Shown here: positions 51,901 to 63,900 of the stretch, in pieces
Numbering within the stretch: position 1 is the stretch's first letter
Layout: every line of letters begins with the position of its first letter
NCBI RefSeq assembly: GCF_043555885.1
Contig: NZ_JBIGHX010000006.1
Coordinates: forward strand, 288,760 to 352,759
Reading direction: 5' to 3'
Source of the DNA: Pelomonas lactea
GTDB taxonomy: Bacteria > Pseudomonadota > Gammaproteobacteria > Burkholderiales > Burkholderiaceae_C
Length of the DNA stretch: 64,000 bases
Made by a program: the position numbers and the translations under genes
Notes under the pieces: generated by a model
What the model was told of the DNA's origin: nothing
The model's input: only the letters and a program-made list of their open reading frames with translations
The model's database searches: none

Positions 51901-54900
51901 ATCATCGTCATCGCCAGCGACGGCAAGCACGAGGTGCAGCGCCGCTTCAACGTCACCGTCGAGCAGGGCTGGCCCGCGCCGGTGTTCACGGCGGTGCCGC
52001 AGCAGACGCTGCGCGAGGGCGATCGCTTCAACCTGCAGCTGCCGGGCCAGATCCCGGGCGGCGCAGCGCAGGCCGACGGCTCCACCGTCACGCTGGCGTG
52101 GAGCGCCACCTGGCTGCCCGGCGGGGCCACGCTGGACGCCGATACCGGCTGGTTCAGCTGGACGCCCGGCTACGCCCAGGCGGGGCTGATGCGCGTGCCG
52201 CTACGTCTGACGGCCGTCTACACGCCGGCCGGCGGCGGCGAACCGGTCAGCGTCTCCGTCGAGCGCGAGCTGGTGCTGAACGTGCTCAACGCCAATGGCG
52301 CGCCGGTCTTCGACGCGGTGCAGTCCTGGGACGTGTTGGAGGGCCAGCCGCTGTCCATCAGCGTGTTTGCCTTCGACCCGGACAACCCGAGCTTCGAGCC
52401 CAAGGTGCGCCTCACGCCCACCAGCCCGCTGACGGGCGGCGAGGGCTCGGTGTCCACGGTGGACTACGAGGTCATCGGCCTGCCAGCCGGCGCCGTCTTC
52501 GACCGCGACACGCTGGAGATCCGCTGGACGCCGGGCTACGCCCAGGCGGGCACCTACCAGGTCACCGTCAAGGCCACCGACAACGGCGACGGCACCGGTC
52601 AGCCGCTGACCAGCGAGATCACGCTGCCCATCGTCATCCGCAACGCCAACCGCGCCCCCGAGCTGCAGAACCTGACGAACGCCTTCGTCGATCGCGGCGC
52701 CGTGCTGGACATCCCCATCGAGGCCAATGACCCCGACGGCAACCCGGTGGCCATCACGGTCTATGGCCTGCCCAGCTTTGCCAGCTACGTGCAGACGGTC
52801 AACCAGGCCGGGCAGGTCAAGGGCTACATCCGCTTCGCGCCGGGCGCCAACCAGCGCGGCGACTACACGCTGACCGTCGTTGCCCAGGACAACGGCGACG
52901 GCGATGTGAACCAGGTGCAGATCTCGGCCCGCAGCTTCGTGCTGACCGTGCGCAGCCCCAGCGAGGCACCCGTCATCACGCTGCCCAGCCAGGTCGTCGC
53001 CGTGGCCGGCACCGAACTGCGCGTGCCCATCCTCGTGTCCGACCTGGACCAGGATGAGCTGGCCTACGTCGCCACCAACCTGCCCGCCGGCGCGCGCATC
53101 GAGAGCGATCCGCGCTACGGCCATGCCACGCTGGTGTGGACGCCACCGTCAGGCACCAGCGGCAACTTCGACATCAGCCTGGCTGTCACCGACAAGGGCC
53201 TGCCGCCTGCCGACTCGGGCTACGTGGTCGACCCGCTGAACCCGCCCGTGCCCAACACCGCGGTGAAGGACCTGCGCATCGTCGTGCGCGGCACCAATGC
53301 GGCGCCGACGCTGTTCGCCGTGGCCGCCACGGGCGGCGCCGTGCAGGGCGACCCGCTGGCGGGCAACCGCAGCGTCGTGCGTGTGGACGAAGGGTCTCCG
53401 CTGGTGCTGGACCTGTCCGGCCTGGACGGCGATCTCGATCCGCTGAACTGGACCTTCGAAGGCCTGCCTGCGGGCATGCAGGTGCTGCCCAGCGCGGGCA
53501 GCGGCGGCCAGACCCGCCTGCAGCTGCGCTGGACGCCGGGCCTCTTTGGCGCCCAGAGTGACAACCAAGGCGGCGGCACACCGGGCCGCTACCTGCTGAA
53601 GCTGACCGCCAGCGATGGCAGCGCCAGCTTCACGCGTGACGTCGAGATCGTCGTCGCCAACGTCAACCAGGCGCCGGTGCTGATTCCTATGCCGCTGCAG
53701 TTGGTGCCCGAGGGCCAGACGCTGGCCTTCACCGTGCGCGCTACCGACGGCGACAACGACGCTACGCAGTTGCAGCTGATCCATGACGCCAGCACGCCCG
53801 CCGGCGTGCAGTTCGACCCCGCCACCGGCTACTTCGAGTGGACGCCGGGTGCGGACGTCGTCGACAACGCCAGCGCCGACTCGGGCGTCTTCACGTTCAA
53901 CTTCAGCGCCACCGATGGCCAGGCCACGGTGACGCGCTCCGTGCAGGTGCGCGTGTTCGACGTCAACGACCCGCCTCAGATCACGACGGCCAGCCATGCG
54001 CTGCTGGTGGGCCAGAGCTTCTCGCTGCCCGTCGTCAAGGGCGCCAGCGCGCCGGCCGGTGCACTGCGCGTGTTCGATGCCGATGGTGCCGCCCAGACCG
54101 CAGGCCTGGTCGTCAGCTTCCAGGGCCTGCCGCAGGGCGCCCAATACGACGCTGCCCAGGGCCGGCTGAACTGGACGCCGGGCCCTGGCCAGATCGGTGA
54201 CTTCACGGTGCTCGCCACCGTCAGCGACGGCCGCAACTCGACGACCGCCAGCTTCGTGCTGCGCGTCGTCGCCGAGGCCGATGCCAACGCGCCCAGGATC
54301 CTCGTCAACCTGACCCCCAGCACGCCCGTGCTGCCCGGCCAGGTCGTCGTGGCCACGGTGCGTGCCGACGCCTTCAGCCCCATCGCCAGCCTCGTGGTGC
54401 AGGCGCGCGGCGCCGGCATTGGCCAGGCCGACTGGGTGCCCGTGACGCTGGACGGCCTGGGCCGCGTGCGCATCACGCCCAGCGCGCCAGGCCTCGTGGA
54501 ACTGCGCGTGACGGCGTCCGATGCCGACGGCTTCTCCGCCACGACCACGCAGACGCTGCGTGTGCGCGACCCGCTGGACACGGCCGCGCCGGTGCTGACC
54601 TTCAAGGGGGCGCTGGACACCGGCAGCCTCGCGCCCACCGTCATCACGGCGGCAACGCCGCTGACCGCGCGCATCGCCGACCTGCAGCTGATGGGCTATG
54701 TGCTCGAGGCGGCGCCGTCCAATGGCGACACGGTGGACGAGTCCGCCTGGCGCCGGCTGGCGCAGGCGGACCTGACCGGCGCGCCGGTCAATGGCGACCT
54801 CAACCTCGCGACGCTGGACCCGACCGCCTGGGCCAACGGCGTCTACGTGATGCGCCTGCGCGGCTGGGACCTCGCCGGCCGCACGACCGAGATCACCACC

Positions 54901-57900
54901 CGCGTGCTGATCGACTCGGCGTTCAAGCAGCTGGTGCAGGCCCAGGCCACCGATGCGGTGTTCCGCCTCGGCGGCCACGACCTCGCGCTGACGCGCAGCC
55001 TGGACACCAGCGGCGTGGGCGACCTGGGCAACTGGGCGCTGCCGCTGCTGGACACCCGCCTCAGCCACGACCAGGCCGGCCGTGACAGCCTCGGTGCGTC
55101 AGCGGCCTGGCTGCTGGGTGCGCGCGTCTGGCTGCAACTGCCCGCCAGCCTGTCGCTGCCGGGCGCTGCCACGCAGTACCTCAGCTTCTCACTGGGCACC
55201 GCCAGCACGCCGCTGTCCGGCGATCCCACCTCGCCCCAGGTGCTCACGCCAGTGTTCACCGGCGGCGCCGCGGGCTGGACGCTGCAGGCCGTCGGCGAGG
55301 AGGCCGAGCGGCCCGTGGCCCTCGCCGCCCAGGGGCAGCGGCTGCTCGACCGCACCACCGGCCTGCCGTGGCAGCCGGTGGGCTACCGCCTCACCGGCCC
55401 GGACGGTACCCACTACAGCCTCGATGCGCGCGGTCGCGTGCAGCGCGTGCAGTTCTCCGACGGCCAGCAATGGCTGGTGTCGGACGCGGGCGTCGCCCTC
55501 GTCGGCAGCCTCAACGGCGCCGATCGCGTGAGCTTCGAGCGTGACAGCGCCGGCCGCGTCGAACGCATCGTCGGCCGCCAGACCGGCGGCACGGAGGCTG
55601 CGCTGGTCTACCGCTACGACGGCCAGGGCCGCCTGGCGCTGGCTCGCAGCCTCTACGGCCAGGCCGGCCAGAGCGGCAGCCTCAATGAGCTGATCGGCTA
55701 CCACGCCAACGGCAGCGTGTTGAGCGAGCCGGTCACGGCGCAGTTCGGCGCTGCCGGCGGCTGGCTGGTCGGCGCACCGGCGTCGGCCAACAGCTGGAGC
55801 GGCACGTTGACCGCCGGCATGTCGGCGAGCTTCACCTTCGTCGTGCGCGACAGCGAACTCGCCAGCACCGCCCGCACGCCGGGCGCGACCGGCGCGATCA
55901 TCTACGCGGTGGAAACGACGCCGGGCACCAGCCTGGCCGTCGAAGGCGCCGCGGTGCTGGGCCAGGCCAGTCTGGGTGGCAAGACCGTCACGCTCATCCG
56001 CGTCACGCAGGCGGGCGTCAAGCTGCTGACGCTGACCGGCACCGGACCGGTGGCCATCAAGGTCAGCGTCGCCGGCGATGTGAATCGCGACGGCCGCGTG
56101 GATGGCAGCGACACGGCCGGCTTCTCGGCCGACCTGAATGGCGATGGCGCCAGCAACGACAGCGACCGCCAGGTGCTGTACGCCAACTATGGCTGGCGTG
56201 CCAACCTCGCGCCGGTCGCCGTCAGCGCGCCGGACGCCTTCAAGACCCACGCCGAGCTGAGCGCGGCCTTCTCGGTGGACGACATCGCCGCCGACTTCGA
56301 AGGCGACCGCGTGTTCTGGCGCGTGGTGGGCGGCACGCATGGCACGGCCCGCCTGTCGGGCGACGGCCAGACGCTGCTGTTCAAGCCCGAGGCCGGCTTC
56401 ACCGGCACGGCCACCATCGAGGTGCAGGCCGACGACGGTTACGCCAGCAGTGGTGTCATGACGCTGCAGGTCAACGTCAGCGGCGCCAAGCTGCTGGCCA
56501 TCCGCCTGCTGCCGCGTGGTGCGCTGCAGGCCGGCCAGGGCGCGCTCGTGCGCGCCGTCGGCGACTTCGAGGACCAGCGCAACGTCGACCTCAGCGTTGA
56601 CGGCAGCTACCTGACGCTGCGCGCCGTCGACTTGTCGGGCATGGGCTACCTGGGCACGAGCCCGGTGCGTGTGAACGACGGCCTGGACCATGTGTCTGCC
56701 CAGAGCGCAGGCGCGGCCTGGCTGGAGCTGAGCCGGCTGGATCGCGACGGCCGTACCGTCAAGGCCGTGGTGGCACTGAACGTGCGGGAGGCCACCGCCC
56801 CCGATACGGCCGATGGCAGTGAGTCCGAGGCGGGCCATGACGACCTGCCGGTCGTGGACGTCGGCATCTATCCGGGCACGCTGACGCTGATGCCTGGCGG
56901 CACCCGGCAGCTCCGCGTCAGCGAGTTGAGCGAAGACGTCGGCAACGCGCCTGTTGCCGATCAGCCGTCCACCCGCTACGTCAGCAGCGACGAATCGATT
57001 GCGACGGTGAGTGCCACCGGCCTCGTGACGGCGCTGCGTGATGGCGACGTGACGATCACCGTCATGCATCTGGTGACGCTCACGGCGCCGATCTATGACG
57101 ACAGCGGCAACGTCATCGGCGAAGACGTCCATCAGGAACTCGTCCAACGCGCGCTGCGCCTGATCGTGCGTGCCGCCGCGTTGACGGACAACGACCCCAG
57201 CACGCCGACTCCCAGCCGCGTAACCGTCACGGCGGCCGATGGCGGCATCGTGCAGAGCGCCACCGGCGAAACGGTGCTGATCGGCGCCGGTGCACTGGCG
57301 CGCGACGTGGCCGTGGGCATCGACCGCATCCGGCTTGCCGACATCCAGGCCACCACGGGCATGCGCCCGGTGGGTCAAGGGGCGACGCGCATCGACGAGA
57401 ACGGCCAGGTGCAGGCCGTGCCCGATCAGTTCCAGGCCGTGGCAGCCTTCCGCCTCGACATGGAAGAGGGCGCGCAGTACCCCATGCAGCTCGCCATCCC
57501 GACGCAGATGGGCGCGGACGGCTTCAGCACGGCGGCCCGCGCGGCCGGCGATCCCGACGACGGCAAGCTGCACGCCGGCGACACGGTGTACTTCTTCAAG
57601 CGTGGCCAGCTGTTGGATGCCAACGGCGTCATGCAGGACGTGTGGTGGCTTGTCGACAACGGCACCGTCGGTGCCGACGGTGTTGCGCGCACGGCCAGCC
57701 CGCCGTACCCCGGCCCGCTGAAGCCGGGCGAGTACATCATCAGCCGCCAGATCGTCGGCGGCACCATCCGCGAGGTTCGCGGCTTCCGGCTGCAGGCGCT
57801 GTACGACCCGGTGACGCAGCTGGCCATCACGTCGGCAGCCATCGGCGGCGCGATGCTGATGGGCTCCGGCTCGCTGGCGGGTGTGGCGGTCGGCATGGGC

Positions 57901-60900
57901 ATCATGACGTCCATGCTGCTGCTGCCCGCTGCGGCTGCCGCCAGCACGATCAAGGTCTACACCTACGACATCCCGGGCAATCCGTCCGAGATGACGGTGA
58001 CGCTGCCATCGGCCACGCCGGGGTCCATCCAGACCGTGCAGCTGCCGACGCCGCCGCAGCGCGTGCTGGACGAGTCGGGCATCTCCGAGCCGCGCATCGA
58101 TGGCGCCAGCTTCAAGTTCAACAAGGATCAGGGCCGCTTCGAATTCAAGCTCAGCGGGTTCAACCCCGCAGTGCCCGCGGCCAGCCTCAACCCCGAGCTG
58201 TTGATAGAGCTCATCGGCACCAACGGCAACGTCGTCGACTCGAAGACGGTGACGATGGCTGCCGCGGCGGGCCTGCTGGACATCGCATTGCCTGCCGGCT
58301 TTGCGGCCGGCAGCCTGTCCGTGCGCGCGACGCTGGTCTACACAACGGAGGCCACGCTCAATGAGGAGGGCCAGCAGGTCCCGAGCACCAGGCGCAAGTT
58401 GGCCAGCCTCCCGGCCAATGTGCGCGTGCAAGGTGAAATCAGCGCCCAGCTGGGCCGCAAGGAGGTCACGTTCTACCAGACCATCGGCAACACGACGACG
58501 CAGATCGGCTCGCTCGGATCGGTGCTGTTCAACGGCGCTAACGGCACGCCGGCCTACCTCTACGGCTTCAAGGTCGACGCTGTCACGATCACACCGGACG
58601 GCACCCGCGCCTTCATCGCCGGCCAGGGGATGGTGTGGGGCGTGGACCTGCTGGCCATGAAGATCTTCACGACCATCGAGCTGGGTGGCGGCGCGCGCAA
58701 CATCGCGACCGTCAAGGCGGCCAACAACGCGCTGTTCGTCGCCGAGGGCGACCGCTACGGCAGCGGTGGTGGTTATCGGCTGTGGCGTGTCGAGCTGACC
58801 ACGGGTTCGCCGAACTACGGCAAGGCAATGCAGCTGCAGCATGCCGAGCTGAACTCCGCGCCCATCGGCTTCGCCGGCATGGACGTGGACGCGGCGGGCA
58901 CCGTGCTGGTCATCGCCGCACCGCTGGCGCCGGCACGCCTGTCGCTGCGCAACAGCAGCGACCAGCCGGGCAAGGTGCTGGTCATCGACCTGAAGAACGA
59001 CCTCAACCTGGGCACGGGCAAGCTGGCCAAGGTCACCAAGGCCACGGGCATGACCAGTGGCGGTTTCAGCCCCAACGCCATCAACGCGGTGCGCGGCAAG
59101 GAAGGCACGACGTCGAGCACGCAGTTCACCGTCACGCACGCGCTGGACTACAGCCGCGGTCTCGCGGCGCTGACCATCACCAAGCAGGACGGCCGCGTCA
59201 CCGGCGCCACGCTGAAGCAGTTCGACCTGTCGCAGAAGAACAGCGATATCCGCCTGGAGCGGCTCAACATCCAGCGCGCGGCCGATGCCGTCGTCGTCAC
59301 GGTGGATGGCAAGCAGTACGCCATCGTCAGCGACTACAACCTGCAGTTCCTCGACCCGTACTGGCAGGCCATGTACGAGGCGCCGATGTTCATGTACCTC
59401 AGCCCCTTTGGCCCGCCGACACCCATTGGCGGTTCGGCCAGCGCGAAGACCGTCGTGGTGGGCGGCAAGCTGGGCGTCATCGAGGACCCGTTCGGCGCCA
59501 ATCCCAAGTTCCTGGGGGCCACGGCGCCCGAGAACGAGATCACCTACAAGGATCTGTCCGTCATGGGCGACACCTTGCTGGTGGCGGCGAGCGGCCTGTA
59601 CGGCGGCCCCAGTAATACGCTGGCGTTCAGCATCAGCAAGCTGATCGAGCTGGCCAAGAAGCATGACGGCAACATGGCTGTCAGCATCGGCAAGGAGAAG
59701 CCCAGGGACCTGCCGCCGCTGGGCGTCACGCCGACGCAGGCGCCGGCACCGCAGGGTGCGGGCGTCAATGGCACGGCTCAGAAGGTGACGGACGTCATCG
59801 ACGTGCGCGACAACTGGTTTGGCGCAACGCCAGCCACGGATCGCGGCTTCCGGCCGGGCGATGTGGTCACGCTCGATCTGGCAGCGTTCTTCGTCAGGTA
59901 CATCAAGGACAACCCGAACAGCGAGATCACGCGCAGCATCCGTGAGGCGCTGGACAAACCGACCGGTGCCATTTCGGAAGCAGATCTGCGCGGCAAGATC
60001 AGTCTTGGCGAGGGGCTTGTCGAGGCCCTGACCCGTCGCAAGGACGCTCAGAACAAGCTGATCAGCGGTGTCAAGCTGGCGACGGCGGATGGGTTGGCCA
60101 TCAGTGGTGGCACGGCTGCACAGCAACTTGACAAGCTCTTGAGTGCCGACCCGGTGCCAAAGACGGGTGCGAACACGTCGCAGCTCACCACGTCGACCAA
60201 CAAGAAGTTCGCCGATACCAGCGTTCTCGTGCTGTTCCGCGAGATCACGGAAAGCGATCTGGCCGACCTTCGGGCCGGAAGGACCTTGGGCCATGTGGAT
60301 GCCGAGTTGCTCGTCAGCATCGCGGGCAAGCAGTCGACCAATCTCAAGCTGAAGGTCGCGTTTGACGACTATGCGAGGAACGGCGCGGTCTATTTCGGCG
60401 ATCGTCCGGTCGACAACCCCGGCTACTCCGCGCTGTCCCTGGCAGGCACGTTGCGCGCTGGCCAGACCGTGGACAGGCTGGACGCGATGAAGGTGGAGCA
60501 GCGGCTGCGGTACCTTGGATTCCCCGCCATGGGTATGGGAAGTCCGTCCGCGGACGACAACACCATCACCGACTTCTTTGTGGATGGCACATGGGGCGAG
60601 GCGGAGGCCCGTGCGGCATGGCTCTTTGATCGTGTCGTGAACTACTACACCGTGAGCTACGACGCGACGAATGCTTCTGCGACTTGGCAGATTGCCAATC
60701 ACGATCCCAATATTGCTGGGTTTGCAGGGAGGCTGAGGGCGGCAGCGATGGGGCTGACGGTTGGCGTGGCGACCAACGGGGTCAATGCTGATCGCATGGG
60801 AAGCTGGCTGAGTGCGTTCAACGCTCCGCACTGGATGGAGCTCTTTGCCCAGGGCGCCGGAAGCAACGCGACCCTGCCTGGCTGGACCAATACCCAGACC

Positions 60901-63900
60901 GGCGCCAGTGGTAGTTCTGTCGAGCGCTTCGGAACGAGCTGGATTCGGGACGTCATGCTGGCGGCCGGTCTTGACGCTGCAGGGTTGCGTGCTGGTGCAT
61001 TGCGGTTCAACGGCTCCGTGGATGCCAACCTAGGCTACACGCCCGGCGGGCATTCCACGCACGATCTGGGCATGGCACTGGATCTTGGGTTCCGCCAATG
61101 GATCAGCCAGTCACGACCCGGGAGTCCGGATTCGGCGAAGAACGGCAACCAGTACAACTCGCACGAGCCCGAGACGGTGACGTTGCTGCCGGTGGCGCAA
61201 CGCACCTGGTCTATTGCCAATGGCCGCGCCCAGGTCGCACAGACCACGTTGCCCCAGACCAACAACTACACACAAGGCAACATCAACTACGGCATGAACC
61301 GGCAGCAGAGTGCGTTGTCCGACTTCCTGGCGGTCTACTCGGTGATCCGGGACAGCAGCACCAATGGCGTCGTGGACGCCGGATCGCGTGGTTCAATCAC
61401 TTTCGTCAATGCAGGTGCTCAGCAGGATGCCGTGCGTAATGCTCTTTTTGGCAACGGCACAGCGGCTACCGGCGCACTGCGGCGGCTGTACGTCGGCGGC
61501 ACCGGCGCGACGAACTCGTTCGTCAACATCCGCAACGCGCTGACGAATCTGGGCATGCCGGCGGGCCTGATGGACCCTCAGCAGGCGCACCAGAACCATT
61601 TCCACATTTCGCTGCGTCCACCGACGCTGATGGCAATCACGCAAGCGCTGACGTCATTGGCTACGTCGACGACGAGCTGGCAGGACCTGGCCGTCCAACC
61701 CAACATGGACGAGTACCTGTATCAGCTGTCGATGCAGGGCGACAGCGACCTGGCGCAGCTGCTGACCCAGGCCACCGAATCCGGGGTGTCGTTTGAGGAG
61801 CTTGCCCAGGGCCTGCTGGGCCAAGCGTCAGCCGTTGACGCGCCGCTGCTGCTGAGCGTCGACGCCGCCGGCCACGGCTGGTACCTCGACCCCACGCCGC
61901 TGGACAACAGCGACGACTACCTGCCCACCGCAGACGGCACGATCTGGCGCGCCAAGGCCGGCAGTGCCGCCGACGGCAAGATGGACCTGCTGTCCGTGCT
62001 GTTGCACGAGTACGGCCATCTGCTGGGGCTGGAGCACAGCGGCGATGCAGCCGACTTCATGGCCGCGACGCTGCAGCCCGGCGAGCGCCGTCTGCCCACG
62101 CAGGCGCAGCTGACCTGGATGGCCGCGCGTCTGGCGGGTCTGCAGGCCGCGGCAGAGCAGGCGCAGCACAACGCCCCTGCGGGCGCCGCCGCGCCGGCAA
62201 GCTCTCCGGCCGGCGCCGACGCCTCCGCTGTCGTGGCGCTGCCGCGTTTTGCCACCGCCGTGAACGCCAGCCTGCTCAACGGCAGCTTCGGCCAGTCCGG
62301 CACGCCTAACGGCGCCGGCTGGACAACACAGGGCGACGTCAGCTTCTCGGCCGACGGCGCTACGCTGGGCGAGACCGGTGGCCGCCAGGCGCGCCTGCTG
62401 CAAGGCTTCGCCATCGGCGCCAGCGACAGGTTCCTCAGCTTCACCATTGCCGGTCCCGGCCTGCAGGCCAATGCCGGCGGCCCCGGCGACGCCTTCGAGG
62501 TCGCGCTGCTGGATGCCGACTCCGGGCTGGCACTGGCCGGGCGCGCAGACCTGGCCGGTTCCGACGCGCTGCTGAACCGCCAGACCGCGCGCAACGGCCA
62601 ACCTGCCGTCGAGCGCCTGGCGTCCAGCGTGCGCAAGCAGGTCAACGCCGACGGCAGCGTCACCTACTTGGTCACGCTGGCGCCCGAGCTGGCCGGCAAG
62701 TCTGCGCTGCTCAGCTTCGACCTGCTCGGCTTCGCCGCGGCCGACAGCCACATCACCGTGCGCGACGTGCGCATGCTGTCCGACACCCCGTCCGGCAACC
62801 TGTCGCCCACGGCGGCGGGTGGCCAGGTGCAGGGGACGGAAGACCAGGCGCTGCCCATCACCTGGGGCCAGTTCGCGGCCAGCGACGCCGACGCTCAACC
62901 CGGCACGCTGCAGATCGAGATCACCGCCCTGCCCGCCGACGGCCAGCTGCAACGCCAGCAGGCCGACGGCAGCTGGGCAGCAGTCGTGGTTGGCGAGCGC
63001 TTCACCGAAGCCGACCTGGCCGCACGCGGCCTGCGCTTCGTGCCGGCGGCCAATGCCTCCGGTGGCGCCGGCTATGCCACGCCGGGCGACGGCAACCGCC
63101 GCGAGCACTACGCCCGCATCGGCTTCCGCGCCTTCGACGGCGAGCTCTACAGCGCGCCGGCCAGCCTGGTTGTCGACATTGCGGCCGTGGCCGACGCGCC
63201 CACCCTCACCGTCACCGGCGGCAACACCGTCGCCGGCGTGGAGGACGTGGCGCTGGCGCTGCACGCCATCGTCGCCGGCCTCGTCGACAACGACGGCTCC
63301 GAGACGCTGGTGCTGACGCTGACCGGACTGCCTGTACTTGATGGTCAGGGCTTCACGCTGTCCGACGGCACCCACAGCTTCACGCCCACGGCCACGCAGC
63401 GCGTCGTCAACCTCGCCGGCTGGCAGCTCGACGCCCTCACGCTGACCCCGCCGCGCGACTTCAACGGCAGCGTGGCCCTGCAACTGCAGGCCACCGCCCT
63501 TGAAGGTGCCACCGGCGCGTATGCCACCACCAGCCAGGTGCTGACGGCCCAGTTCGTCGCCGTGGCCGACGCGCCCACACTGGTGCTGAGCCCGCGCGAC
63601 GTCGCTGTCAGCCGCGAACTGCTGGCCACCAGCTGGGAGACGCCGGCCAACACGGCGACGACCGCCACGGTCCTCACCGGCCGCGTGCTGGAAGGCTGGA
63701 CCCTCCAGACCCCGACCACCGGCAAGACCGCCGCGTTCGAAATCTGGGCGTCCGGCGACCGCATGACCAACGTCGGCGGCAACAGCTTCACCGTCCAGGC
63801 CATGCCCGGCAACGGTGGCCAATGGCTGGCGCTGATGAACGGCCGGCGCAGCACCTCCTACCAGACCCACGGCGTGGAGCGCAGCGTCGACACCATTGCC

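Noticed and set aside
55189..60831. Open frame of 1,880 codons on the minus strand, and similar ones at 48130-50691 and 61828-63870
   Set aside because: Same codon-aligned shadow effect; no family pattern, start signal or ribosome site.
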